A stretch of DNA of 64,000 nt from Pseudolysobacter sp964466115 (GCA_964466115.1 CAYXMH010000016.1:1-64000); one strand, 5' to 3'; shown: positions 26,094 to 34,813, counted from the stretch's first letter. A program made the numbers and translations. Notes: generated by a model from the sequence alone, not told the origin.

Positions 26094-26140
26094 TTGTCCA
26101 CAAACGTTGTGGATAGCCATGGGAGAAAAGCTGTGGATAA
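26094..26140. promoter_or_regulatory. Cluster of three DnaA-box-like 9-mers
   Basis: Between gspK and gspL: TTGTCCACA at 26094-26102 (one change from TTATCCACA), TGTGGATAG at 26108-26116 (reverse orientation, one change) and a perfect TGTGGATAA at 26132-26140 (reverse). The first two also form a hairpin, TCCACAA-ACG-TTGTGGA at 26098-26114. No replication gene is adjacent, so a titration or regulatory site is more likely than an origin. Confidence 0.5.
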
Positions 26141-26271
26141 CCGATGTTTCGCATAATTGGACCAAGGGGTTGGTTTGGATTGGACAATAAATCAGCAGGG
26201 CGTTTTTTTTATGGGCATAAGGGCGCTTGGCATCCTGCTACAATTGATGCCAAATCGTTTGTGCAGTCGCG

Positions 26272-27471
26272 ATGATCTCTCATCTATTGATTCGCCTTAA
26301 ACCGGATGGTGGTTTGGTCTGGATCGCTCAGGATCAGGACCGTGCTACGCCCGCTGAATCTCAACAGGGTGCACCTCCTGCCGATCTGTTGGCACGGGCA
26401 CAACGGGTTACCGTGTTGGTTCCAACGGCACCGGTCGTGTTGCTGTCGAGTCCTGCGATCACTAAGCAGCGTACGAAATTGGCCAAAGCGATTCCCTATG
26501 CGTTGGAGGATCAGCTTGCCAGCCCGGTGGAGGAGTTGCATTTTGCGCTGTCTGAGCAGGTGACCGATTCTGATATCGGCGTGGCGGTTGTTGCGCGCGG
26601 CCAAATGCAGGTATGGCTGGCACAATTGGCCGGCTATGGAATACGGCCGGATGTCTTGTTGCCAGAAGGCCTGGGGATACCGTGTAAAACGGATACCACC
26701 ACGGCGTTGGTGGAAACCGATTCGCTGGCGCTGCGTGTAGGTGCGTGGACTGTGCTTGCAACGGATGCCGAAAGTTTGCCGCAGCTGCTAACAATTATTC
26801 ATGCCGATGGGCGGGCACCGCGTGCACCGGAGGTGTTTGATTTCCGCCTGGCGCCACCGTTGGTTTTGCAAGGTACAGCCGTTACCTACCACGCCCAACA
26901 GCGCGATGCTTTGGCTTGGCTGGCGCGCAATATTCCCACCGAACCGGTAATCAATTTGCTGCAAGGCGAATTCGCGCCAACCCACCGTCAAGCACCCGTG
27001 CAAAAGCTGTGGCGGTTGGCGGCCATTTTGGCCGCTGCAACGATCGCATTGAGTTTGCTCTATGGTCTGCTCGATCGTTGGCAGTTGCAGCGGCAGATGG
27101 ATCAATTGCTTGCGGCCGAACATCAGGTGTTGCATGACAGCTTCCCCAACCTCACCCGCGACGACGATCCACCGCGGTTGATGGAGAGTGAATTGCGGCG
27201 TTTGCGCGGCGGGTCGGCAACCAGCGGTGGGTTGCGATTGTTGACGCAGATTGCCCCGGTGCTTGGTAGTACCACGCGCATCACAACCAAAGGCATGGAG
27301 TACCGCAACGCCACGTTGGAAATCGGCCTGCGCGCACCGGATGTGCCGTCACTGGACGCCATCCGCGAGCGCTTGGCGACGTTGCCGGGTTTAAAAGTCG
27401 AAGTCACCGCCGCCAACCCGAGCGAAGGCTTGGTTGATGGGCGTTTGCGCATTAGTGGAGGAAAGCCCTGA
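26272..27471 (+). CDS. gspL: GspL, inner-membrane assembly-platform protein
   Basis: 399 residues. The N-terminal two thirds is the cytoplasmic actin-like domain (LLIRLKPDGGLVWI, VVLLSSPAITKQRTKLAKAIPYALEDQLA), which binds the GspE ATPase; one membrane helix at about 246-265 (LAAILAAATIALSLLYGLL) leads to a periplasmic ferredoxin-like domain ending in LATLPGLKVEVTAANPSEG. GspL links the motor to the pseudopilus through GspM. Its stop overlaps the gspM ATG by one base. Confidence 0.92.
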   Translation: MISHLLIRLKPDGGLVWIAQDQDRATPAESQQGAPPADLLARAQRVTVLVPTAPVVLLSSPAITKQRTKLAKAIPYALEDQLASPVEELHFALSEQVTDSDIGVAVVARGQMQVWLAQLAGYGIRPDVLLPEGLGIPCKTDTTTALVETDSLALRVGAWTVLATDAESLPQLLTIIHADGRAPRAPEVFDFRLAPPLVLQGTAVTYHAQQRDALAWLARNIPTEPVINLLQGEFAPTHRQAPVQKLWRLAAILAAATIALSLLYGLLDRWQLQRQMDQLLAAEHQVLHDSFPNLTRDDDPPRLMESELRRLRGGSATSGGLRLLTQIAPVLGSTTRITTKGMEYRNATLEIGLRAPDVPSLDAIRERLATLPGLKVEVTAANPSEGLVDGRLRISGGKP

Positions 27472-27956
27472 TGCGCGCTTGGTGGCAAGAACTGCAAACG
27501 CGTGAACGCACGATGGTGCGTTTCGGTGCTGTGGCGGTGTTGCTGCTATTGGGTTGGGCTTTCATTTGGCATCCGTTGTCGCGTGCACGCGAGGAATTGG
27601 CACAGGGTGTTACCGAACAACAACAAGCCTTGGGCTTAATGCGTTCGCAAGCGGCTGAGGTTAAGCAGCTGCGCACGCAAGGCGTGCAGGGCAAAGTGGA
27701 TCGACAGGGAAAATCGTTGTTGGCGTTGGCCGATGCGACGGCGCGCGGTGCGGCTTTGGCGGGTGCGTTGAAACGCGTTGAGCCCGTTAGCGAGAAAAGC
27801 GTGCGGGTCAGTTTTGAGTTGGCTTCGTTTGACGCCTTAATGAGCTGGCTCGACGGTTTGGTGCGCGAATTCGGCGTTCAAGCAACCGATTTTTCGATCG
27901 ACCGTGCCGATGGGGTGGGTTTGGTGAATGCAAGGGTTACCTTAGCGGATCCATGA
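27471..27956 (+). CDS. gspM: GspM, inner-membrane assembly-platform protein
   Basis: 161 residues: short cytoplasmic start with the family motif WWQELQTRERTMV, one membrane helix at about 15-33, and a periplasmic domain with coiled-coil (LMRSQAAEVKQLRTQG) then the ferredoxin-like fold (VSFELASFDALMSWLDGLVRE). Partners GspL and stabilises it in the membrane. Directly fused in translation to gspL by a TGATG junction. Confidence 0.9.
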   Translation: MRAWWQELQTRERTMVRFGAVAVLLLLGWAFIWHPLSRAREELAQGVTEQQQALGLMRSQAAEVKQLRTQGVQGKVDRQGKSLLALADATARGAALAGALKRVEPVSEKSVRVSFELASFDALMSWLDGLVREFGVQATDFSIDRADGVGLVNARVTLADP

Positions 27957-28037
27957 TCGGTCGCCATAACTTAGGAAAAAGCTCCCTACTCTAGGCGCAG
28001 GGCGATTTATTTGTACCACTTAGATTATTATTAAACG

Positions 28038-28802
28038 ATGAAACTCATTCGTGCCTTTTCTATGATCTTCGCCGTGCTGTTGGTGATGCTGGCGGTGTTT
28101 GCCTGGTCGTGCCCGGCCGAGCTTGCTTACCGCGTGGTGGGTGAGCGACTCGGGCCCTTAAAACTGTCCGGATTGAGTGGTAGCGTATGGAGCGGTCATG
28201 CTCGGTCGGTCAGTTTTTTTGATCAATCGTTGGGTACCCTTGATTGGCAATTGGCGGCAATCCCGCTCACGCGGCGCGAGGTGTCGTTGCATCTTGCTTT
28301 AAGCGGCGGCAGTGTCACGGCGTCGGGTCAAATTGTGCGCCGCGCTGATGCCCTTGTTGAATTGCATGATGCCGCGTTCCATTTGCCTGCCATGTTATTG
28401 GCGCCAGTGTTGGATATTCCCTCGCTTAAACCGGTCGGCGAGATTGATGGAACCGTGGCGCGCGCAACGTTGCAGGGGGGGTGGATTGGAGAAGCGCAGG
28501 GATCAGCGCGTTGGGTGAACCCCGGCATGAGCGGGGCGATTGAGGCGCGTTTCGGTGACATCCAGGCCGATTTTTCCCCGAGCGGGGATGGGGCGATCGC
28601 TGGCGTTATTCGTGATCTTGGCGGCGCATTGGCGGTGTCCGGTACGTTTCAAGTACGTGCCGGGCAGCTCGATTCCAACGCCACCTTGGAAGCGCGCGAC
28701 AATGATCCACAAATAATCGAAACCTTGCGCTACATTGGGGAGCCGCTTGCGGAAGGGCGTTCCTTGCTGAAGATTCACGGCCAATTGTTTAAATTGTTTT
28801 GA
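28038..28802 (+). CDS. gspN: GspN, type II secretion accessory protein
   Basis: 254 residues with an N-terminal membrane anchor (about 5-25) and a periplasmic beta-rich body. VVGERLGPLKLSGLSGSVWSG and LDWQLAAIPLTRREV are typical of the T2SS protein N family. GspN is present only in some type II systems and its exact role is unclear. Separated from gspM by 81 bp. gspC, D, E and F, needed for a working system, are not in this window and must lie elsewhere. Confidence 0.85.
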   Translation: MKLIRAFSMIFAVLLVMLAVFAWSCPAELAYRVVGERLGPLKLSGLSGSVWSGHARSVSFFDQSLGTLDWQLAAIPLTRREVSLHLALSGGSVTASGQIVRRADALVELHDAAFHLPAMLLAPVLDIPSLKPVGEIDGTVARATLQGGWIGEAQGSARWVNPGMSGAIEARFGDIQADFSPSGDGAIAGVIRDLGGALAVSGTFQVRAGQLDSNATLEARDNDPQIIETLRYIGEPLAEGRSLLKIHGQLFKLF

Positions 28803-28804
28803 CC

Positions 28805-29596
28805 ATGAGGTTGCCCGATGGCCATTTTCTGGATGCCGCGCTGCTGGTTGCGCGGGAAGCCGCGGCGGCGGCCGGCGATGTGATTCGTCGTCATTATCGG
28901 GGGCATTTGGACATCCGAATCAAGTCCGACCTAAGCCCGGTTACCAACGCCGATATTGAATCCGAGGCGGTAATCAAACGCGTTTTGAAGGAGCGGTTCC
29001 CGGATCACGCCTACTATGGCGAGGAAAGCGGTCGCGAAGGCAATGGCGATTACATGTGGCTGATCGATCCGATCGACGGCACCAAGAGTTTTATCCGCGG
29101 ATATCCGATGTTTTCCACGCAGATTGCGTTGATGCATCGCGGCGTCTTGGTTTTGGGCGTTTCATTCGCTTCGGAATTTGGTGAACTGGCTTGGGCGCGT
29201 CTTGGTGGCGGAGCGTTTTTAAACGGTGAAGCGATCCGTGTGGCGGATACCAGGGAGTTCGGACCGGCGACAGCCATTTCAATCGGCAATGTCAAAACGC
29301 TGACGCAAGGCCCTGGCTGGAATCAGTTGGCACGGTTGATCCAACGCTGTGGCCGCACGCGCGGGTATGGCGATTTTTACCACTATCATTTGCTGGCGGG
29401 TGGAAGTCTCGATTTGGTTATCGAATCGGATGTGAATATCCTCGATGTTGCCGCGTTGGCAGTCATCGTTCGCGAAGCCGGCGGTGTGTTTAGCGATTTA
29501 ACTGGCCGGGAAATCGATCTTGACACCACCAGCGTATTGGCTGGTACTCCCGCATTGCACGCGCAGGCCCTGAGTGAGTTTCTTGCATTGAAATAG
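28805..29596 (+). CDS. Inositol-monophosphatase-family phosphatase (HisN-like)
   Basis: 263 residues of the lithium-sensitive, Mg-dependent IMPase superfamily. Metal-binding motifs: E in YYGEESGRE, WLIDPIDGTKSFIRGYP, and the C-terminal LDVAALAVIVREAGG where the classical WD becomes LD. The DGTKSFIRGYPMFSTQIAL stretch resembles HisN-type histidinol phosphatases more than CysQ or SuhB, so histidinol phosphate is one candidate substrate, but this is inference. I use ATG 28805 directly after the gspN stop; a TTG two codons earlier overlaps that stop. A second family member (cysQ) lies 0.6 kb downstream. Confidence 0.8.
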   Translation: MRLPDGHFLDAALLVAREAAAAAGDVIRRHYRGHLDIRIKSDLSPVTNADIESEAVIKRVLKERFPDHAYYGEESGREGNGDYMWLIDPIDGTKSFIRGYPMFSTQIALMHRGVLVLGVSFASEFGELAWARLGGGAFLNGEAIRVADTREFGPATAISIGNVKTLTQGPGWNQLARLIQRCGRTRGYGDFYHYHLLAGGSLDLVIESDVNILDVAALAVIVREAGGVFSDLTGREIDLDTTSVLAGTPALHAQALSEFLALK

Positions 29597-29653
29597 CGGT
29601 CTTGTTGCGCAACACCCGCGACGCGAAACCGCGGTTACGCGTATAATTGACCC

Positions 29654-30214
29654 ATGCGCAAACTTCCGATTGTTCATTCCACCCAATTAATGGACGGCAG
29701 CGATTTTCTCAAAGTCGAACTGCTCGATTTGGAATTTTCCAATGGCGAACGCCGCACCTATGAACGCTTAAAAGGTTCTGGTTTAGGGGCCGTTATCATT
29801 GTGCCAATGCGCGATGACGACACCGTATTGCTGGTAAGGGAGTATGGTGCCGGAATTGGCCGTTATGAGCTTGGGTTACCCAAAGGCCGGCTCGATCAAG
29901 ACGAAACGGTGGAGCAGGGCGCCAATCGTGAATTAAAAGAAGAAGTCGGTTTCGGCGCGCGGCAATTGCGCATTCTTACTACGCTTTCGCTATCGCCCGC
30001 TTACATGACCAGCATGACCCATGTGGTATTGGCCCAAGACCTCTATCCGGAGCGTTTGCAAGGCGATGAGCCGGAAGAGCTCGAGGTGGTGCCGTGGAAA
30101 TTATCGCAATTGCATAAATTAATCATGTGCGACGATGTCAGCGAAGGCCGTTCGATCGCCGCATTGTTCATCGCGCGCGAGTACCTTGCCGGACGTTTTC
30201 ACCTACCCGCATGA
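29654..30214 (+). CDS. nudE: NudE, ADP-compounds hydrolase
   Basis: 186-residue Nudix hydrolase; the box is complete as GRLDQDETVEQGANRELKEE followed by VGFG. Family NudE cleaves ADP-ribose, Ap3A and NADH to mononucleotides, a clean-up role in the cytosol. The N-terminus KLPIVHSTQLMDGSDFLKVE and the C-terminal DVSEGRSIAALFIAREYL are characteristic of NudE. Stop overlaps the cysQ start (ATGA). The nudE-cysQ pair is conserved in gammaproteobacteria. Confidence 0.92.
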   Translation: MRKLPIVHSTQLMDGSDFLKVELLDLEFSNGERRTYERLKGSGLGAVIIVPMRDDDTVLLVREYGAGIGRYELGLPKGRLDQDETVEQGANRELKEEVGFGARQLRILTTLSLSPAYMTSMTHVVLAQDLYPERLQGDEPEELEVVPWKLSQLHKLIMCDDVSEGRSIAALFIAREYLAGRFHLPA

Positions 30215-31023
30215 GCGATGAGCGCGCCACACTCGCTTGCGATGTGTGTGCCATTGCCCGTCGCGCCAGCCAAGCCATTTTGCAGGTGTACGAAAGCGAA
30301 TTTGCCGTTACGCGCAAATCGGACAATTCGCCATTGACCGAGGCCGATCTTGCTGCTCATCGAGTGATTAAACAAGGATTGGCGTCTCTTAAACCCGATT
30401 GGCCGATATTGTCGGAAGAGTCCGCGGCGGTGCCGTGGCCGGAGCGTTCACAGTGGCAACGCTATTGGTTGGTGGACCCATTGGATGGCACGCGCGAATT
30501 CGTCAAACGCAACGGCGAATTTACCGTCAATATCGCGCTGATCGAAAATCATCGTCCGGTACTGGGCGTGGTATTGGCGCCGGTAACGAATGAATTGTAT
30601 TGCGCTTGGATGGGCGGCGGCGCGTTCGCGGCTTGCGCGACGGATAATTTTTTACTTAAACCCTTGCGAACGCGCGCTCGTGCGCAACCCCTGATCGTCA
30701 CGGGTAGCCGCTCGCATAATCCGCCCAAGACATTGCAGGTATTGACCAGGGTTGGTCCATACGAGTTACAACCGTTAGGATCGTCGCTGAAATTTTGCCG
30801 TATTGCCAGCGGTGACGCGGACCTGTATCTGCGGCATGGCCCTACTTCGGAATGGGATACCGCGGCCGGGCAGTGCGTGTTGGAGGAGGCTGGCGGTGCC
30901 GTTACCGACTTCACTGGCGTTAGTCTTGGCTACAACAACCAAGAGTCGTTGTTGAATCCGGATTTCTTGGCGTTTGGGGATTCAGCGGTGAATTGGGCAA
31001 AATTATGCGCAACGACGCTTTAG
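30211..31023 (+). CDS. cysQ: CysQ, 3'(2'),5'-bisphosphate nucleotidase
   Basis: 270 residues. Removes the 3' phosphate from PAP, the by-product of sulfate activation and of sulfotransfer. IMPase-fold motifs: SDNSPLTEADLAAH, PILSEES with the metal Glu, WLVDPLDGTREFVKRNGEFTVNIAL (split here from a longer conserved run) and WDTAAGQCVLEEAGG. The KRNGEFTVNIAL segment is a CysQ mark. ATG at 30211 overlaps the nudE stop. Confidence 0.92.
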   Translation: MSDERATLACDVCAIARRASQAILQVYESEFAVTRKSDNSPLTEADLAAHRVIKQGLASLKPDWPILSEESAAVPWPERSQWQRYWLVDPLDGTREFVKRNGEFTVNIALIENHRPVLGVVLAPVTNELYCAWMGGGAFAACATDNFLLKPLRTRARAQPLIVTGSRSHNPPKTLQVLTRVGPYELQPLGSSLKFCRIASGDADLYLRHGPTSEWDTAAGQCVLEEAGGAVTDFTGVSLGYNNQESLLNPDFLAFGDSAVNWAKLCATTL

Positions 31024-31047
31024 TTTGATGAATTCAAGGGACTCAAT

Positions 31048-31872
31048 ATGGCCGATATAGCCGAGCTGCTGGACATTATGGCGCGTTTGCGCGATCCCAA
31101 GAGCGGTTGTCCTTGGGATATCAAGCAGAATTTTGACACCATTGCACCGTACACCATAGAAGAGGCGTATGAGGTTGCCGATGCGATCGATCGGCGCGAC
31201 TATCACGCGCTTTGTGAAGAATTGGGCGACTTGTTGCTGCAGGTGGTGTTTCACGCGCGCATGGCGCAAGAAGCCGGCCATTTTGGTTTTAGCGATGTGG
31301 TCGCCTCGATTTGTGCCAAGATGCGAAGCCGGCATCCGCATGTGTTCGCGGAGGAAAAAATCGATAGCGCCGAAATGCAAATCGCCGCCTGGGAAGAGCA
31401 CAAGCGACGCGAACGCGCCCAAGTGAATGACAAGGACACCAGTGCATTAGCCGGTATTGCGCATGGATTGCCCGAATGGCTGCGCGCACTGAAGCTGCAG
31501 AAGCGCGCCGCGACGGTTGGGTTTGACTGGCCGTCAGTGGCGCCCGTTCTTGAGAAATTGCACGAGGAAATTGATGAGGTTCGAGCCGAGTTCGCCGCAC
31601 CGCAACGAGATCAAGATCGGCTCAACGATGAAATTGGCGATGTATTGTTTGTCTGCGTGAATTTAGCGCGGCATGCCAAAGTCGATTTCTCGCAAGCGTT
31701 GCGCTTGGCCAATGCAAAATTCGAGCGCCGTTTCCGGCGCATGGAAGAGTTTGCGGCAAAAGCAGGCACTGCGCTTAAGGACAAAACCTTGGCCGAACAG
31801 GACCGGTGGTGGGACCAGGCGAAAAGGGAAGAAAAGACCGATCCCGCCCAGCCGTTGGTTGCTTCGCGCTAA
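31048..31872 (+). CDS. mazG: MazG nucleoside triphosphate pyrophosphohydrolase
   Basis: 274 residues with two MazG repeats. The first has GCPWDIKQNFDTIAPYTIEE followed by EVADAI and the metal-binding EELGDLLLQVVFHARMA; the second has the helix EEIDEVRAEF and DEIGDVLFVCVNLARH. Hydrolyses NTPs to NMP and pyrophosphate and, in E. coli, lowers ppGpp and dampens MazEF toxicity. Follows cysQ by 24 bp and probably belongs to the same house-cleaning operon. Confidence 0.95.
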   Translation: MADIAELLDIMARLRDPKSGCPWDIKQNFDTIAPYTIEEAYEVADAIDRRDYHALCEELGDLLLQVVFHARMAQEAGHFGFSDVVASICAKMRSRHPHVFAEEKIDSAEMQIAAWEEHKRRERAQVNDKDTSALAGIAHGLPEWLRALKLQKRAATVGFDWPSVAPVLEKLHEEIDEVRAEFAAPQRDQDRLNDEIGDVLFVCVNLARHAKVDFSQALRLANAKFERRFRRMEEFAAKAGTALKDKTLAEQDRWWDQAKREEKTDPAQPLVASR

Positions 31873-31886
31873 ACCTTTGACGAGCG

Positions 31887-32324
31887 CTATTGCGCCCGCT
31901 TGAGATTCTCATCCAGGCTTTGCCGTAGCGTGGCAATGGCTTTGTCGGTATTGGCCGGCACCATCTGCAATCGCGCTTTGCGCATATAAATGTAATTGCG
32001 CAGGCGCGGGTTGTTGGTTTTACCGAGGATCTCGTCGTAAAACGCCGGCAAGTCCTTACCGCGGCCTTCGACATAATACAATTTCTCGATGGCGCGCAGA
32101 TCCATTAATGCCGCGCGAGTCGGGTTATTTCCGCGGTCCCTACGCTGAAAACGATGGGCACCGGTGTGATTCCATGGCGATGTTGCAGGATCGGCCGCGG
32201 CTCCGGTTGCTGCGGTTTCATCGTCAGCGTCGAGTGTTGGATTTGCTTGCGTGGTCGTTAAAAATGCACTGCTGAATACTGCAATGATCGTAACCAGCAC
32301 GATGGAATATACTTTTGTTTGCAT
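31887..32324 (-). CDS. Exported protein of unknown function
   Basis: About 145 residues, not recognised. An N-terminal hydrophobic stretch after MQTKVYS (IVLVTIIAVFSSAFLTTTQA) looks like a signal peptide cleaved after TQA. A low-complexity Ala/Thr/Asp region follows, then a helical C-terminal half (TRAALMDLRAIEKLYYVEGR, DEILGKTNNPRLRNYIYMRK, DKAIATLRQSLDENLKR) that could pair like TPR helices. ATG 32324 is chosen because the signal sequence begins there. Tail to tail with mazG, 14 bp apart. Confidence 0.6.
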   Translation of the reverse strand: MQTKVYSIVLVTIIAVFSSAFLTTTQANPTLDADDETAATGAAADPATSPWNHTGAHRFQRRDRGNNPTRAALMDLRAIEKLYYVEGRGKDLPAFYDEILGKTNNPRLRNYIYMRKARLQMVPANTDKAIATLRQSLDENLKRAQ

Positions 32325-32442
32325 GACGGGGCCTGTCGAGGTGTGGGGCAATCTCTAACAACGCATCGGCGCGCAAAAGGTTGACTTGTCAACGACGGTT
32401 GCCGCAAGCACAATTCTCAGCTTGTAGCGGTGAAATTCGACA

Positions 32443-32748
32443 ATGACGGAACGCTATTCCAGTTTTCGGCAATTTTATCCGCACTATCTTGCCGAACACG
32501 CCAACCGAACTTGCCGGCGCTGCCATTTTATCGGCAGTACTCTGGTACTGGTTGTCATCGGCGCGACAATGATTACGCAACAATGGCGGTGGTTATGGCT
32601 ATTGCCGTTGATCGGTTATGGCTTTGCATGGATAGGGCATTTCTTTTTTGAACACAATCGCCCCGCCACCTTCAAATACCCGCTGTATAGCTTGATCGGT
32701 GATTGGGTAATGTTTAAGGATATACTAAGCGGCCGAATTCGATTTTAA
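32443..32748 (+). CDS. DUF962 / Mpo1-like membrane protein
   Basis: 101 residues of the Mpo1 (DUF962) family: FYPHYLAEHANRTCRRCHFIG at the start (read in two pieces around the NR-CRR motif), GYGFAWIGHFFFEHNRPATF and YPLYSLIGDWVMFKDIL at the end, with two or three membrane helices. Yeast Mpo1 is a dioxygenase acting on 2-hydroxy fatty acids; conserved histidines (HxN, GHFFFEHN) are kept here. The bacterial role is not established. A good start is the ATG at 32443; no operon partner is obvious. Confidence 0.85.
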   Translation: MTERYSSFRQFYPHYLAEHANRTCRRCHFIGSTLVLVVIGATMITQQWRWLWLLPLIGYGFAWIGHFFFEHNRPATFKYPLYSLIGDWVMFKDILSGRIRF

Positions 32749-32806
32749 TAAAATACCCTGCGGCGGGTAAGTTTAATCGTTAATCTATCTACTCTTGGAG
32801 AAGCGC

Positions 32807-33190
32807 ATGGCTTGGGTTGAATTGCTAACGCTGTTCGTGTTGTTGCAATACATGGCGTTTGGTGTGTTAGTGGGTCGGGCGCGCGGCAAATTTGGGGTAG
32901 ACGCTCCGGCGACAACCGGGCACGCCGTGTTTGAACGGTATTTTCGCGTGCAGCAAAACACCCTGGAATTGGTGGTGTTGTTTCTGCCTTCGTTATGGAT
33001 TGCGGCCCACTATTGGAACCCGCATTGGATGGCCGGTATTGGGGCGGTGTTTTTAATCGGGCGCGTGCTGTATTTGCGCGGATACGTTAATGATCCGGCG
33101 CAGCGTTCACTCGGATTTGGGTTAAGCATTGTGCCAACGTTGATTTTGCTGTTGGCCGCGCTCACCGGCGTCGTACGAGGATTGCTCTAA
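32807..33190 (+). CDS. MAPEG-family membrane protein
   Basis: 127 residues, four membrane helices. MAPEG marks are GRARGKFGVDAPATTGH, FERYFRVQQNTLELVVLFLP and LYLRGYVNDPAQRSLGF, as in microsomal glutathione transferase and leukotriene synthase relatives. Bacterial members may be glutathione-dependent transferases or peroxidases; the exact substrate is unknown. ATG 32807 has GGAG six bases upstream, making it preferable to the TTG at 32795. Confidence 0.85.
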   Translation: MAWVELLTLFVLLQYMAFGVLVGRARGKFGVDAPATTGHAVFERYFRVQQNTLELVVLFLPSLWIAAHYWNPHWMAGIGAVFLIGRVLYLRGYVNDPAQRSLGFGLSIVPTLILLLAALTGVVRGLL

Positions 33191-34768
33191 CTAGCGCCCC
33201 TGCGTTCGCAGTTTTCGCCAACCGATCCAGCCGAGCAACATTCCCAGCGAGCCGAGCAGCCACCGCCCACCGGTTGGGATTGGCTCGGGCGGCGAGACCG
33301 CCTGGTCTTCGAACGCGCCGATGTCGGCGCGAATGCCAGACACGCGCGGGAAACCACGCTGATCGGTGGAAAAGCCCGCCAAGTTGTTGCCCGCGTTAAG
33401 GGCAGGAGAGCCGACATCGAGCGCGTGAGTGCGCGTCGATCCGTCGTTGTGATCCAGCGGCAACAATCGCGGATCGCCGTGCAGCGTATCCGCTGGCAAG
33501 GTTATTGTGATGTTGCTTAAGTCCACGAGATTATTGCTGCCGCCGACCGATAGCGCAGAACTCGATGAAAGATCAGCCGCATTCCCGGGTGCCGCGGTAT
33601 TGCCGGCGACGATGGAGCTTTGAAAATCGCTTATCGCGATTGGGGTCCATAGCCATACCCCTCCCCCATCCCGTGCGTGGTTTGCCGTAATGGTGGAATT
33701 GCGCAGATTGAAATCCGAAAGCAACCGTACGTTCACCCCACCGCCGAAATCGGTTTGCGCGGTGTTGCCGGAAACGGTGCTGTTAAGGACTGTCAGTCCA
33801 GAAAAGCTCGAGATGCCGCCGCCATGGGTGGTGGAGTAATTGCTGTCGATCGTCGAGTTTAGGATGATTCCGCCATAATCGGTGAAGATACCGCCGCCCG
33901 TGTCATAACTGGATTGGCTATTGCCTGGATCGCGCTGCGCACGGTTACCACTCACCGTGCTATTGAGCAGGGACAGTGAATACACATAAGCGCCACCGCC
34001 AAAGGTGGCCGTGTTGTTGCTTGGATGGGTTCCCGACGCCGTATTGTCACTCAGCGTGCTTGCTTGCATCGTTAGTGTATTGGCGATAATCGCGCCGCCG
34101 TACACGCCCACCGCTGCCGCAAAACAGCCAAGCACCGCGGAATGATCCAGCACGACATCGCCAGCCGAAGCGATGCAGCCACCCCCGGTGACCTGATTGC
34201 CACTGCGTATAATGCGGCCACCGACAATTTTGACTCCTTGTAAGCCGAGTGTTCCGCTGCCGGGATGGATCAGTACGCGGTCCATCCCGGCGCCGCTAAT
34301 CACTAAGGCCGATGTTCCCGCCCCGTGGATGACGAGGTTATCGAGATTAACCGGAATGGCACCGCTGACCAGGGTAATGCTGCTGCAGGTTAATGCGCTG
34401 AGATCGACCGTATCGCCATCGACGGCTGCGGCGATGGTGTTGCGCAAGGTGCCGGCGTCGCTGTCGTCGGCGCAGCTGGTAACGGTAAGAATGGCGCTCG
34501 GCCTGGGCGTTACCGTTGTGTGGAGGGTTGGCCGTAATGCGCGAATGTCTTGACGCAGTTGGCGCGCGCCGGGGCGCGCCATGGGCTGTGGCTGAGCAGT
34601 ATTTGGGATGGTTCGCGCTATAGCATCCAAATTGAAAAAACTGCCGCTAACAATCAGCGCCAGGCCAGCCGCCAAGGGCGCTCGACGCAGATCTGCGTGC
34701 CGGCAAGGCGTGTTCCTTTTGCGATTTTTTTTTGCGCGGCGCATATCGTGCGATGCATTCATTTCCAC
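33191..34768 (-). CDS. Exported beta-helix protein with IPTL-CTERM-like tail
   Basis: 525 residues. A long basic N-terminus leads into a signal sequence (APLAAGLALIVSGSFF). The body begins LTVTSCADDSDAGTLRNTIA, the common opening of right-handed beta-helix surface proteins (CSLREA/choice-of-anchor type), and continues with repeated NSTVSGNRAQ, NSTIDSNYS, NSTVSGNTAQ and NSTITANHA coils between GGGI/GGGV turns, ending in DVGSPALNAGNN and RGIRADIGAFE-like sequence. The C-terminus PEPIPTGGRWLLGSLG plus a hydrophobic segment and RKLR resembles an IPTL-CTERM sorting signal. GTG at 34768 follows AGAGG by five bases; ATG 34762 is possible. Function probably adhesion or surface coat; unproven. Confidence 0.75.
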   Translation of the reverse strand: MEMNASHDMRRAKKNRKRNTPCRHADLRRAPLAAGLALIVSGSFFNLDAIARTIPNTAQPQPMARPGARQLRQDIRALRPTLHTTVTPRPSAILTVTSCADDSDAGTLRNTIAAAVDGDTVDLSALTCSSITLVSGAIPVNLDNLVIHGAGTSALVISGAGMDRVLIHPGSGTLGLQGVKIVGGRIIRSGNQVTGGGCIASAGDVVLDHSAVLGCFAAAVGVYGGAIIANTLTMQASTLSDNTASGTHPSNNTATFGGGAYVYSLSLLNSTVSGNRAQRDPGNSQSSYDTGGGIFTDYGGIILNSTIDSNYSTTHGGGISSFSGLTVLNSTVSGNTAQTDFGGGVNVRLLSDFNLRNSTITANHARDGGGVWLWTPIAISDFQSSIVAGNTAAPGNAADLSSSSALSVGGSNNLVDLSNITITLPADTLHGDPRLLPLDHNDGSTRTHALDVGSPALNAGNNLAGFSTDQRGFPRVSGIRADIGAFEDQAVSPPEPIPTGGRWLLGSLGMLLGWIGWRKLRTQGR

Positions 34769-34813
34769 GTTGACCTCTCTTAATGGTTCATTGAGATGCC
34801 GCGATCGGGATAC

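Noticed and set aside
26094..26140. Chromosomal replication origin
   Set aside because: Only three boxes, no dnaA, dnaN, gidA or rpmH nearby and no long AT-rich unwinding region next to them.
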